Below, piece after piece: positions 16,696 through 24,873 of a stretch of DNA of 56,568 nucleotides. Below the pieces are notes generated by a model. It worked only from the letters and a program-made list of their open reading frames with translations. It ran no database searches and was not told where the DNA came from. The translations under genes were made by a program, and so were the position numbers. Position 1 is the stretch's first letter. Each line of letters begins with the position of its first letter. Source of the DNA: Pseudomonadota bacterium (GTDB lineage Bacteria > Myxococcota_A > UBA796 > UBA9615); contig JAAESI010000007.1 of assembly GCA_024229515.1 (NCBI GenBank), forward strand, positions 1 through 56,568, given 5' to 3'.

Positions 16696-18048
16696 ATCCG
16701 CTGCTCTGCCACCGTCCTTGCGTTCGTTCTGCTGACCCTCGTTGGCTGCGGTCCCGAGGAGGAGGTGCCGGCGGGTGCGTGCGGTGTCACCGGCTGGCCG
16801 GCTTCCGTGGACCGGGGCGGCTGCAGCGACGCCGGGTGTCTGCCCCCGATCCGCACCTGGGAGCTCGAGATCGCGCCGGACGACTGGACGGAGCTGGCCG
16901 CCGAGATCTACGAGGATGACCTCTGGTTCCCCTGCGCGTTGACGGTCGAGGAGGTCGTCTACCCGGGCTGTGAGGTTCGAATCCAGGGGGCGTCGTCGCG
17001 CTACTTCCCCAAGACCTCGCTGCGGCTCCGGTTTCCCGAGGACGCCGACCACCCGGGGTTCTCGCGGAACATCAACCTGCGGGCCGAGTGGGCCGATCGC
17101 ACGTTTCTGCGGACCTGGATGGGGTACGAGACGTTCCGCCGCCTCAGCAGCATCCCGACGCCTCAGCCGCGGCCGCTGTTCCTGACGCTGAACGGGCCTG
17201 ACTACGGCGTGATGATGGAGGTGGAGCGGCTCGGCGGCTCGTTCCTCAACCGCAACGACCGCGACCGGGAGCGCTCGCTGTACGAGGCTGAGCGGGCCCC
17301 GCCCTACGGGGGGCTGATGCCGATGGAGTCGCACGCCGAGTACAAGATCTGGGACGGCGACGAGCTGTACACGAAGAAGGCCGGGGACCGCGACGACTTC
17401 ATCGACCTGATCGCCCTCGTGGAGGAGGCGCTGTGGCCCGACTACCTCGACTCACCGTCGCGTGCGGACACCCGCATCGCGCGCACGGGCGAGGTCCTCC
17501 AGCTGCCCCAGCAGGTGCGCTACCTGGCGTTGAACGCGCTGGTGCAGAACCGCGACCACGTGCAGAGCAACTTCCACTTCTCGATCCAGGAGGACGTGGA
17601 CGGCGTGGACCGCTGGGAGTTCTATCCCTGGGATCTGGACAGCACGTTCGGCTGCCACCGCGCCTCGGGGTACGACGAGACGCTGTGCGACGTGATGATC
17701 TACGACGTGTGGCCCTACGGCGGTGTGGCTCCGGGGGACGACGAGCCGATCGGGCACCCCGAGGAGACCTGGATGAACCTGGTCATCCACCTCGCGTTGA
17801 ACCACCCCGGCTGCGACGACGGCTTCCGATCGGAGGTCTGCTCGATGCTGGAGAGCGACTGGTGGAGCTCCGACTTCGCCGCCACGGTCGACGCGATGGC
17901 GGCGCAGTTGGAGCCCTGGGTGGAGCGCGACCTCCAGGACCGCAGCGACACGATCGAGGACTTCCGGGCCGACGTCGCCCTCCTGCGTGGCTTCCCGGCG
18001 CTGCGCGCCGAGCACCTACGCGCCCTTCGGGGCGCTACGCGACGCTGA
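16696..18048 (+). CDS. CotH-kinase-family lipoprotein (probable ATC start)
   Basis: About 450 residues. The signal-peptide-like sequence CSATVLAFVLLTLVGCG with lipobox LVGC directly follows an in-frame stop; the only near-cognate start in front of it is ATC 16696. The first canonical start is GTG 16765, which lies after the lipobox and would delete the export signal. The body matches CotH-type proteins: IQGASSRYFPKTSLRLRF, NINLRAEWADRTFLRTWMGY, ALVQNRDHVQSNFHF and EFYPWDLDSTFG. Bacterial CotH proteins are atypical protein kinases first known from spore coats; in non-sporulating bacteria they are surface proteins of unclear role. Many Cys pairs (GCSDAGC, HPGCDDGFRSEVC) suit an exported protein. 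Its 3' end overlaps the convergent ABC transporter gene by 33 bp. Confidence 0.75.
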   Translation: MRCSATVLAFVLLTLVGCGPEEEVPAGACGVTGWPASVDRGGCSDAGCLPPIRTWELEIAPDDWTELAAEIYEDDLWFPCALTVEEVVYPGCEVRIQGASSRYFPKTSLRLRFPEDADHPGFSRNINLRAEWADRTFLRTWMGYETFRRLSSIPTPQPRPLFLTLNGPDYGVMMEVERLGGSFLNRNDRDRERSLYEAERAPPYGGLMPMESHAEYKIWDGDELYTKKAGDRDDFIDLIALVEEALWPDYLDSPSRADTRIARTGEVLQLPQQVRYLALNALVQNRDHVQSNFHFSIQEDVDGVDRWEFYPWDLDSTFGCHRASGYDETLCDVMIYDVWPYGGVAPGDDEPIGHPEETWMNLVIHLALNHPGCDDGFRSEVCSMLESDWWSSDFAATVDAMAAQLEPWVERDLQDRSDTIEDFRADVALLRGFPALRAEHLRALRGATRR

Positions 18049-19821
18049 TGCGTCTTGCACGTACCCCTCGGCCTGCGCCGTAAACATCCGGCAGTACAAC
18101 CCCTGGGCCGCCATCAACTCCGTGTGGGTGCCCTCCTCGACCACGCGCCCCTCCTCCAGCACCACGATGCGATCGGCGAACCTCACGGTGCTGAAGCGGT
18201 GGGTGATCAGGATCGCCGTGCGCCCCTCCTTCAGCGCCGCCATGCGTTCGAACAGCGCCGCTTCCGCTTCGGCGTCTAGGGCGGAGCTCGGCTCGTCGAG
18301 GATGAGCAGATCGCTGCGCCGCATGAACGCCCGGGCGAGGGCCACCCGCTGCCACTGGCCGATGCTCAGCTGGGCGCCGCCGTAGTAGCGGCCGAGCATG
18401 GTGTCCAGGCCCTCGGGCAGCTCCGGGAGGAAGCCGTCGGCGCCCGCGTGGGCGATGGCGTCGTCGATGGCGGCGCGGTCGTCGGCGGCGGGGAGCCAGC
18501 CCAGGCCGACGTTCTCCGCCGCGCTGAGGTGGAACTGCACGAAGTCCTGGAAGACGACCCCGACGCGGCGGCGGAGCTCGGCGGCGCTGATCTCGGTGGC
18601 GTCGGTGCCGTCCAGCCGGATCTCGCCGGGGGCGGGGCGGTAGAGCCCGGCCACGAGCTTGATCAGGGTCGTCTTGCCGGCGCCGTTGGGCCCCACCAGC
18701 GCGACCGTCTCGCCGGCCGGGACCGTCATGGACACGTCGGTCAGCACCGGGCGGTCGGTGCCCGGGTAGGTGAAGGACAGCCCCTCGATGCGGACCTCCG
18801 GCGGGCCGGACGAGGGGGCGTCGGTGAGGGCTTCGAAGGGCTCGTCCGAGGGCAGGGCGAGGAAGTCGAAGAGGTTGTCCATGTAGAGGGTGCCCTCGTA
18901 GATCTTTGCCGCGCCATTGAGCGTCGCTTCGAAGCTGTCCTGCGAGCCCCGCACCACCAGCATCAACATCGTCAGGTCGCCGACCGTGATCTCCCCCCTC
19001 ACGGCGGCCGCGGCGACGGCGACGTAGCAGCCGTAGAACGTGATCGTGGCGACCAGCCGGGCGGCGAAGTTGCGGGCCATCGTGCGCCGCATGACGGCGA
19101 CGTCCTCGCCGTAGAACCGCTCCTGGTGGCCGCGCCACCGATCCAGCAGGTAACGGCCCAGGGCGAACAGCTTCACCTCTTTGACGAACGCCTCGCGCAG
19201 CAGCAGCTCGCGCATGTAGTCGGCCCGGCGCTCCAGGAGCGTGCGGGCCTGCTGCACGGCGAACGACTCGGTCGCGGCCTTGCCCTGGGACAGCAGCTGG
19301 GGGGCGGTGCCGACGAGGATGGCGAGCACGGCCCAGCCGCTGAAGCTGAACAGCAGCACGGCGTACGACGCGAGGCGGAGGCCGTCGCGGATCGCCCCGA
19401 AGCTGTGTTGGATGACGTGCAGCGGGCGGGTGCCGGCCTCCTTGGCGGCGCGCGCGAGCATGTCGGAGAAGGTGCTGTCCTCGAAGTGCTGCACGCTGAC
19501 GTCGACCGCTTTGTGGAGCACGCGTTCGTTGACGTGAATGCTGAGCCGCATGCCCAGCTGGGACCGCCAGTAGTCGTCCAGGTGGTAGAGCACCGAGCGG
19601 GCCGCCACGAGGCCGGCTTCGACGGCGACCCAGGTCATGGTCGCTTCCATGTCCTCGGCGATGACGGAGTCGACGATGAGCTTGGCGACGTAGGCGACGA
19701 TGGCGGGGAGCAGCGCGTCGACGACGGTGGCGACGGCGTACCCGATCGTGCGCGCGGGGCTGACCTCCCACAGCAGCGCGAGAGCTTTGCGGGTCGTCGA
19801 AAGACCTTCCCTCAGGCCCAT
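18016..19821 (-). CDS. ABC exporter, fused permease-ATPase
   Basis: A 601-residue half-transporter of the MsbA/lipid-exporter type. The first ~320 residues contain six membrane helices. The ATPase domain has Walker A VALVGPNGAGKTTLIKL, Q loop GVVFQDFVQFH, signature LSIGQWQRVALARAF, Walker B DLLILDEPSSALD and the switch His in AILITHRFSTVRF. It would work as a homodimer exporting a lipid, glycolipid, peptide or drug. The gene follows the GH5 gene with a ten-base overlap, and behind that a glycosyltransferase, which suggests export or processing of a glycoconjugate. Confidence 0.88.
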   Translation of the reverse strand: MGLREGLSTTRKALALLWEVSPARTIGYAVATVVDALLPAIVAYVAKLIVDSVIAEDMEATMTWVAVEAGLVAARSVLYHLDDYWRSQLGMRLSIHVNERVLHKAVDVSVQHFEDSTFSDMLARAAKEAGTRPLHVIQHSFGAIRDGLRLASYAVLLFSFSGWAVLAILVGTAPQLLSQGKAATESFAVQQARTLLERRADYMRELLLREAFVKEVKLFALGRYLLDRWRGHQERFYGEDVAVMRRTMARNFAARLVATITFYGCYVAVAAAAVRGEITVGDLTMLMLVVRGSQDSFEATLNGAAKIYEGTLYMDNLFDFLALPSDEPFEALTDAPSSGPPEVRIEGLSFTYPGTDRPVLTDVSMTVPAGETVALVGPNGAGKTTLIKLVAGLYRPAPGEIRLDGTDATEISAAELRRRVGVVFQDFVQFHLSAAENVGLGWLPAADDRAAIDDAIAHAGADGFLPELPEGLDTMLGRYYGGAQLSIGQWQRVALARAFMRRSDLLILDEPSSALDAEAEAALFERMAALKEGRTAILITHRFSTVRFADRIVVLEEGRVVEEGTHTELMAAQGLYCRMFTAQAEGYVQDASASRSAPKGA

Positions 19822-20789
19822 CGGGCGGCCTCGTCGCGGTGCAGGTCGGCGTAGCGGTTGCTGGCGGCGGAGGGGTCGGTGCCGTCGCGCCAGGTCCAGG
19901 TGAACTCATCCCAGGCGTCGGGGCGGTCGTCCGTGGAGAAGGACCAGGAGCAGGCGCCGAGCACGGCGGGGTGGGCGCGGGCGGCGGCGAGCCAGCGGCG
20001 GTAGATGCGTCGACGCTCCGGGAGCTTGAGGCCACGGCGGTTGCTGAGTCCGAACTCGCCCAGCAGGAGCGGCTTGTTCAGGGCGGCGGCGCGGTCGGCG
20101 TGGGAGCGGATCCAGCGCACGCCGGCGTCGGCGGCGTCGGGCCAGCCCCACTCCTCCGGGTAGAGGTGGATGGAGGCGACATCCACGAGGGCCGAGGACT
20201 CGTCCCAGTCGTCCTCCTGGCCTTCGCCGCCGGTGAGCACGAGGTGGTCGGGGGCGGCGGCGCGCACGCGGGGGACGAGCTGCTCGACCCAGCCGGCGAT
20301 GCGGCCGCGGGGTTCGTTCATCAGCTCCCAGCCGAGCACGGCGGGATCGTGGCCCCAGGCGATGCCGGTGCGCGGATTGACGCGGCTCAGCAGCGCCTCG
20401 ATGTGGTCGCCGTAGTGCTCGATGATCTTGGAATTGCCGAAGAAGCCGCCGCGGGCGTTGTGCCAGCGGAGGTACTGGGGCACGCCGCCGTAGTCCTCCC
20501 AGAAGTTGCCGAGCGACAAGATGAGCTGGACCCCGTGAGCGGCGGCGCGCTCGAGCGCCAGGTCGATGCCGGCGAGCCCCGCTTCGGACAGCTGGCCGGG
20601 GGCGGGCTGGATGGCGACGGGGTTGTCGGGGTCGTCGTTGAACGCCCAGGCGCGGACGACGGTCAGGCCGAGTCCGGCGCACTTGCGGAGGGCTTCGTCG
20701 ACGCGGCCGTCGTAGCCGGTCCAGCCGAGGCACTCGCGAGCGCCTTCTTCCTGGAGGAAGTAACAGTTGGTTCCGATGAAGCGTTTCAC
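19812..20789 (-). CDS. GH5-type beta-glycosidase (mannanase-like), no signal peptide
   Basis: A 325-residue TIM-barrel glycoside hydrolase of clan GH-A. The acid/base Glu159 lies in VLGWELMNEPRG and the nucleophile Glu245 in PLLLGEFGLSN; WAFNDDPDNP and SIHLYPEEW complete the barrel signatures of mannanase-like GH5 proteins. There is no signal peptide, so it acts in the cytoplasm, perhaps on a lipid-linked or intermediate glycan rather than on food polysaccharide. GTG 20789 is the start, four bases after the upstream gene's stop; the gene is the middle member of a three-gene operon with a glycosyltransferase and an ABC exporter. Confidence 0.82.
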   Translation of the reverse strand: MKRFIGTNCYFLQEEGARECLGWTGYDGRVDEALRKCAGLGLTVVRAWAFNDDPDNPVAIQPAPGQLSEAGLAGIDLALERAAAHGVQLILSLGNFWEDYGGVPQYLRWHNARGGFFGNSKIIEHYGDHIEALLSRVNPRTGIAWGHDPAVLGWELMNEPRGRIAGWVEQLVPRVRAAAPDHLVLTGGEGQEDDWDESSALVDVASIHLYPEEWGWPDAADAGVRWIRSHADRAAALNKPLLLGEFGLSNRRGLKLPERRRIYRRWLAAARAHPAVLGACSWSFSTDDRPDAWDEFTWTWRDGTDPSAASNRYADLHRDEAARWA

Positions 20790-20793
20790 GGCA

Positions 20794-21762
20794 TCAGCGG
20801 TCGGCCATGAACCCGTCGAACAGCTCGTTCCACTGGCGGATCCAGCGCTCTTCGTCGTAGCGCTCCAGGGCCATGCGGCGGGACTCGGCGCCCATTTTCT
20901 GAGCGAGATCGACGTCGTCCAGGAGCATGCGGGCGTACTCGCGCAGCTGGGTCGGGTCGGAGCTGATGAAGCCGTTGACGCCGTGCTGCACGTGGCGCTC
21001 CACGAAGGGCATGTCGGCCGTGATGATGGGGGCTCCGGTCATCATCGCTTCGAGCAGGGCGACGGTGTACTCGTTCTCGCCGTCGTGCCAGTAGACGCGG
21101 CAGCGCCTCATCTCGGCGCGGATCTGGTCGAAGTCGAGCGTGCCCTCGGGGCCCGGGTTGAGGTGGTCGACGTGCCGGGTGGGGAGGTCGGCGCAGGCCT
21201 CGGCCCACAGGTGGTGGTGCCAGCCACGGTCCTTCCAGGAGTGCACGACGGTGAGGATCTCGGCGTCCTCGCCGGTCCAGCCGGAGTAGGTGTCGCGGTT
21301 CAGGCCCAACTCGATGAGCGGGATGCGAACGCCGTACGCCTCTTCGATCTGGTCGGCGGTGTACTGGTAGTACGACGCCATCGTGAAATCGTCGCGGCTG
21401 AAGGCGTAGTCGTAGTCGTCGGCCGTAAGCTCGGCGAACTTGGCCACGCGGTGCACGCGGGGGATGTCCCAGTTGCGGAAGATCGTGAACTGCTCGTTCC
21501 ACATCGACCACGCGAAGTCGTAGCGCTCGGGGAAGCCGAAGCGGTTGCCCGGCTCCAGCATGGCCCGGAAGTCGGGGACATCGAGGCGCAGGTGGCTGTC
21601 GTCGTAGGCGTCGAACAGTGACGTGACGTTGGCCGGGCGGGGGCGCCATCCTGCGAACTGCTCCCAGTTGGCGAGGATGTGGAAGTCATGGCCGGTCTGG
21701 GCGATGTGGTACTGCATCGCCGGGTGGCCGGGGGCGTAGATGACCTGGTAGCGGCGCGACAT
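20794..21762 (-). CDS. GT4-like glycosyltransferase
   Basis: A 322-residue protein resembling GT-B glycosyltransferases of family 4. The C-terminal half carries ILTVVHSWKDRGW, then DFDQIRAEMRRCRVYWHDGENEYTVALLEAMMTGAPIIT, the Glu-containing donor-binding pattern of GT4 (E-x7-E type), and a closing helix (AEMRRM-like ESRRMALERY). The N-terminal half (HDFHILANWEQF) is short for the acceptor domain. The product probably adds a sugar in the cytoplasm to the substrate handled by the downstream GH5 and exporter. ATG 21762 is preceded by TACCCT with an eight-base gap, a predicted leaderless promoter for the whole operon. Confidence 0.78.
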   Translation of the reverse strand: MSRRYQVIYAPGHPAMQYHIAQTGHDFHILANWEQFAGWRPRPANVTSLFDAYDDSHLRLDVPDFRAMLEPGNRFGFPERYDFAWSMWNEQFTIFRNWDIPRVHRVAKFAELTADDYDYAFSRDDFTMASYYQYTADQIEEAYGVRIPLIELGLNRDTYSGWTGEDAEILTVVHSWKDRGWHHHLWAEACADLPTRHVDHLNPGPEGTLDFDQIRAEMRRCRVYWHDGENEYTVALLEAMMTGAPIITADMPFVERHVQHGVNGFISSDPTQLREYARMLLDDVDLAQKMGAESRRMALERYDEERWIRQWNELFDGFMADR

Positions 21763-21770
21763 CGCCCGGG

Positions 21771-21776
21771 AGGGTA
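21771..21776 (-). promoter_or_regulatory. Candidate -10 box for the GT/GH5/ABC operon
   Basis: On the minus strand TACCCT stands eight bases before ATG 21762, without a ribosome binding site between. The same hexamer precedes ATG 53760 with a six-base gap. Confidence 0.45.
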
Positions 21777-21963
21777 CCGCGCAGGGAGCGGCCGCGCGCC
21801 GGGGCTAGTAGTGTGAAGCTCATTGGCAACCGAGGCCCGTGAGGGCGAGGTGTGCGAGGTCAAGGAGCGACGACGAGATGCATCGGGATGCACGAGGAGG
21901 AGGCGACGCCGAGATCGCGCAGATCGGTCCGCGGGACGACCGCGCCCAATGTGCTTCAGGCTC

Positions 21964-22125
21964 CTAGGGCACGAGCGCGAGCGTGGCCAGCCCGTACCAG
22001 GACGACGCCGCCACGACGACGGCGAGGAGCAGGCCGACCCCGTCGATCGCGATGCGGCGGTTGGGGGGGCAGGGGAGCAGGTCGAGGGTGCTGTCAGCGG
22101 CGGGGGTGGAGGGGCGTCGAGGCAT
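21964..22125 (-). CDS. Small single-span membrane protein (53 residues)
   Basis: A short ORF MPRRPSTPAADSTLDLLPCP... with one hydrophobic helix at about residues 30-50 (IAIDGVGLLLAVVVAASSWY). AAGGAG stands seven bases before ATG 22125, one of the clearest ribosome binding sites in the window, which is the main reason to accept it. The basic/Pro N-terminus would stay in the cytoplasm. No family is recognised. It is divergent from the GT1 gene at 22277 and convergent with nothing; about 200 bp of apparently non-coding DNA separates it from the operon promoter at 21771. Confidence 0.5.
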   Translation of the reverse strand: MPRRPSTPAADSTLDLLPCPPNRRIAIDGVGLLLAVVVAASSWYGLATLALVP

Positions 22126-22276
22126 GTTGGCTCCTTGAGTGTGAGTACGCTCCACCTCGAACGCTATGGACCTATCTGCGGCCTGGCTCGTGATGTTCTC
22201 AGCCTTCCGTATCCTCGTGAGTACACCCAGGGTCAGCCGTGGCGTGCCGGCGTACGATGCCGCCGGAGGAGACGCG

Positions 22277-23548
22277 ATGCGGATCGTGGTGGTCGCGTAC
22301 GGGACGTCGGGGGACTTGAACCCCACGCTCGAGGTCGCTTGCGCGTTGCGAGATGCGGGCGAGGACGTGGTCTTCGTCACGGCGCCGGAGTACGAGGCGA
22401 AGCTGCAGCGTCTGGGGCTGGCGCATCGGCTCACGCCCCCGGGGCGGTCGGTGGACGAGGTGGCGGGCGAGCACCTCACGGCGGACCCGAAGTTCATGGA
22501 GCGGGGGCTCCCGTCGGTGGTGAAGATCCTCGACGCGGTCTTCATCCCGCAGATTCAGCCGATGTACGAGGCGGTGATGGCGGAGCTGGAGGCGGCTCCC
22601 ACGGATCTGGTGGTGAACCACCCGATGGTGTTCGGCAGCTACCTGGCGAGCGAGCGCACGGGGGTGCCGTTCGCACGGCTGGACTACGCGCCGTTCAGCC
22701 TGGTGTCGGCGACGGATCCGGGGCGGCCGGGGCCGGTGGTGCCGCCGGCGTGGTTGCTGAAGTGGATCATGGGGGGGCCGGCGCGCTGGATCATGAACCG
22801 GACGATCGGTCCGCGGGTGAACAAGGTCGCGGCGGAGCTGGGGTTGGACTCGCGGAACACGCGGGTGTTCGACAGCCAGGACCACGCGGTGCTGAACCCG
22901 TGCTTGTGGCCGGCCTGGTTCCGGGGCCCGGCGGCGGACGATCGGGACAACGTCGTCTTCTGCGGCTTCCCGGATCCGGGGGCGGGGGAGTCGGGGGGGC
23001 TGGCGCCCGAGATCGAGGCGTTCCTGGCGGCCGGTGCGCCGCCGGTGGTGGTGGGGCTGGGGTCGATGCTGCCGCCCTTCTATCCGGAGATCTACGCGGC
23101 GATCGCGGCGGGCTGCCGGGCGCTGGGGCAGCGGGCGATCCTGGTGGGCTGTCCGCCGGGGGCGGTGCAGGAGCCGGGGGACGACCTGCTGACGGTCGGG
23201 TTTGCGCCGTACGCGGAGCTGTTCGGGCGGGGGTCGGTGATCGTGCACCACGGCGGGATCGGGAGCATGGCGGAGGCGTTCGGGGCGGGGCGTCCGCAGG
23301 TGATCGTGGCGTTCGGCACGGACCAGTTCGACAACGGTGACCGGGCGGAGCGGCTGGGCGTCGCGGTGGGGCTGACGCGGCGGGGGTTCACGGCGAAGCG
23401 GTTCACGGCGGCGTTGCGTCGATGCCTGGAGGACGAGGCGGTGGAGGCGCGGGCTGGGGAGCTGCAGGCGAAGCTAGCGTCCGAGGAGGCGGGGCCGGTG
23501 GTGGCGGCGGGCGCCATCCGGGCCTGGGGGGCGGGGACCGCTCAGTAG
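22277..23548 (+). CDS. GT1-family (UGT/MGT-like) glycosyltransferase
   Basis: A 423-residue GT-B glycosyltransferase. The N-terminus MRIVVVAYGTSGDLNPTLEV is typical of MurG/UGT-like acceptor domains. The C-terminal donor domain has VVVGLGSMLPP, DLLTVGFAPYAELF, VIVHHGGIGSMAEAFGAGRPQVIV and GTDQFDNGDRAERLGV, the HGGxGS...DQ/N signature for nucleotide-sugar binding. Such enzymes glycosylate lipids (sterols, carotenoids) or natural products. ATG 22277 has GGAGGAG at good spacing, and TACGAT lies ~20 bases upstream. The end of the gene overlaps the convergent lipoprotein gene by seven bases. Confidence 0.87.
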   Translation: MRIVVVAYGTSGDLNPTLEVACALRDAGEDVVFVTAPEYEAKLQRLGLAHRLTPPGRSVDEVAGEHLTADPKFMERGLPSVVKILDAVFIPQIQPMYEAVMAELEAAPTDLVVNHPMVFGSYLASERTGVPFARLDYAPFSLVSATDPGRPGPVVPPAWLLKWIMGGPARWIMNRTIGPRVNKVAAELGLDSRNTRVFDSQDHAVLNPCLWPAWFRGPAADDRDNVVFCGFPDPGAGESGGLAPEIEAFLAAGAPPVVVGLGSMLPPFYPEIYAAIAAGCRALGQRAILVGCPPGAVQEPGDDLLTVGFAPYAELFGRGSVIVHHGGIGSMAEAFGAGRPQVIVAFGTDQFDNGDRAERLGVAVGLTRRGFTAKRFTAALRRCLEDEAVEARAGELQAKLASEEAGPVVAAGAIRAWGAGTAQ

Positions 23549-24243
23549 TCCCGATCGTGGCAGTCCGACCACGAGGGGGCGAGCAGGGTGGTAGTCGTCT
23601 CGGCGGGGGGCGGGTCGCTCCAGTAGTGATTCGGGGGCGTGTGGATCAGATCCCCGTCGGGGCAGGCTTCGCCGTCCCGGTTCACGTCGAGCCACGACGA
23701 GACCCGGAACCGGTTGTCGACGGGGTCGTCGCCGCCGTACTCGATCCGCTCGTGGGCGTTGGAGGGGAGGGCGATGGGGACGTCCGTGGGGACCTCGTCG
23801 ATGAGGTGCGTCCAGCTCGCGATGAGGGTCGAGGGGACGTCGGCGAGGTAGAGGTCGTGGCCGTAGATGCCGATGTGGAGGCAGGCGGGCGCGGTGAGCG
23901 GGGTGGCCGATTCGTTGTCGTGGACGACGTGGACCGTCAGTTGGGCGCCGTCGAGCGGATCGCCCTCGCCGCAGGGGGCGAGGGGGGCGCTGTCGTCGTC
24001 ATCGTCGTCGTCGTCGTCGTCCGCGCTGTCGTCGTCCGCGCTGTCGTCGTCGTTGCCAACAGCGATGACGGAACTGTCGTTGCCAACACCGATGACGGAA
24101 CTGTCGTCGTCATCGCTGTTCGCGTCATCGCTGTTCGCGTCATCGCTGTTCGCGTTGGCCGCGTCGTCATCGTCGCTCGGTGATGGGCATCCGCCGACCA
24201 TGGGGGCGAGGAGGAACAGCGACAGGAGTCGGAGCCAGGTCAT
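23542..24243 (-). CDS. Lipoprotein with Asp-rich repeat spacer, unknown function
   Basis: A 233-residue predicted lipoprotein: signal peptide MTWLRLLSLFLLAPMVGGC (lipobox VGGC), then a ~75-residue low-complexity spacer (SDDDD, NSDDA x3, DSSVIGVGN / DSSVIAVGN, ADDD runs). The folded part (~105-233) begins APCGEGDPLDG and contains APACLHIGIYGHDLYL, VNRDGEACPDGD and a final SWSDCHDRDY, with paired cysteines suitable for disulfides outside the cell. No domain is recognised. The spacer DNA contains a 39-base segment nearly identical to one in another lipoprotein gene at 35341. ATG 24243 was chosen because the signal peptide begins there; the open frame beyond it is noise through tandem repeats. 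Confidence 0.65.
   Translation of the reverse strand: MTWLRLLSLFLLAPMVGGCPSPSDDDDAANANSDDANSDDANSDDDDSSVIGVGNDSSVIAVGNDDDSADDDSADDDDDDDDDDSAPLAPCGEGDPLDGAQLTVHVVHDNESATPLTAPACLHIGIYGHDLYLADVPSTLIASWTHLIDEVPTDVPIALPSNAHERIEYGGDDPVDNRFRVSSWLDVNRDGEACPDGDLIHTPPNHYWSDPPPAETTTTLLAPSWSDCHDRDY
24080..24118. repeat. Minisatellite segment shared with the lipoprotein gene at 35341
   Basis: The reverse complement of this 39-base stretch matches 35341-35379 at 38 of 39 positions. It encodes the same SDDDDSS(V/A)IGVGN spacer in both proteins although the proteins are otherwise unrelated. A second partial copy of the 27-base unit lies directly beside it (24053-24079), and three GCGTCATCGCTGTTC units follow. 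Confidence 0.75.
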
Positions 24244-24338
24244 GGGTGCAGCGTGCCGGAGGCGGGGCCGTTGCGGCCGGGTCGGCGGCGGCCCGGGGCG
24301 TGGTTGTGCGAGGCGGGCGCTTGTCCCACACTCCGCCG

Positions 24339-24713
24339 ATGCCGAAGCCTCTTGTTGGGTTCCTCGTGGGTGCGTTGCTGCTGCTGGGTTGCGGTGGTGG
24401 AGGCGGTGCGCCATCGAATGCGACCGCGGTGCCGGCCCAGATCCTCGTCGCGGGCTGCTCGATGTGCATGTTTCAGCAGGAACCGTTTCAGGGTTGCTAT
24501 TGGGCGGTGCAGTTCGAGGACGGGCATTACTTCGTGGACGGCCCCGCGCTCCCGAAGGATCACGAGAATCACGCGCCCGAGGGCATGTGTTCGGTGAAGC
24601 GGGAGGCGACGGTGGAAGGCTGGATCGAGGGGGATCGGCTGATGGCGACGCGGTTTGAGCTGCTGCCGTTCGAGGCGGGGAAGCACCCCCAGCCGGCGGG
24701 GCCGGCGCACTAG
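24339..24713 (+). CDS. Cys-containing small lipoprotein, DUF6370-like
   Basis: A 124-residue protein: signal peptide with lipobox MPKPLVGFLVGALLLLGC, then a compact domain with GCSMCMFQQEPFQGCYWAVQ, HYFVDGPALPKDHENHAPEGMC and ATVEGWIEGDRLMATRFELL. The CxxCMF...GC pattern followed by the YFVDG and final OB-like strand resembles proteins annotated as DUF6370; function unknown, possibly metal or heme binding through Cys/His. ATG 24339 lies six bases after CACACT, a weak match to the TANNNT layout seen elsewhere. It converges with the deacetylase-GT2 gene across a tandem repeat. Confidence 0.7.
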   Translation: MPKPLVGFLVGALLLLGCGGGGGAPSNATAVPAQILVAGCSMCMFQQEPFQGCYWAVQFEDGHYFVDGPALPKDHENHAPEGMCSVKREATVEGWIEGDRLMATRFELLPFEAGKHPQPAGPAH

Positions 24714-24719
24714 GTCCGC

Positions 24720-24865
24720 GCTCAGTTCTGGCGGACATCGTTGATGTGGTCGCGCTGCGAGCGCGTGGGCGCTCAGTTCTGGCGGACATCGTCGATGTGG
24801 TCGCGCTGCGAGCGCGCAGGCGCTCAGTTCTGGCGGACATCGACGATGTGGTCGCGCCGCGAGCG
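24720..24865. repeat. Three tandem copies of a 51-bp unit between convergent genes
   Basis: The unit starts GCTCAGTTCTGGCGGACATC at 24720, 24771 and 24822 and each copy ends near GCGCTGCGAGCGC (GCGCCGCGAGCGC in copy 3), itself a five-base-pair hairpin with a three-base loop. Copies 1 and 2 differ at a handful of positions. It occupies almost the whole gap between the 3' ends of two converging genes, so transcription termination or processing is a reasonable guess. Confidence 0.8.
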
Positions 24866-24873
24866 CCCCCGAC

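Noticed and set aside
21777..21963. A gene in the gap between the GT operon and the small membrane protein
   Set aside because: Only short Arg-rich frames without start signals; I see nothing supportable here.
24720..24865. Possible CRISPR array
   Set aside because: Units are contiguous without spacers; it is a simple tandem repeat.
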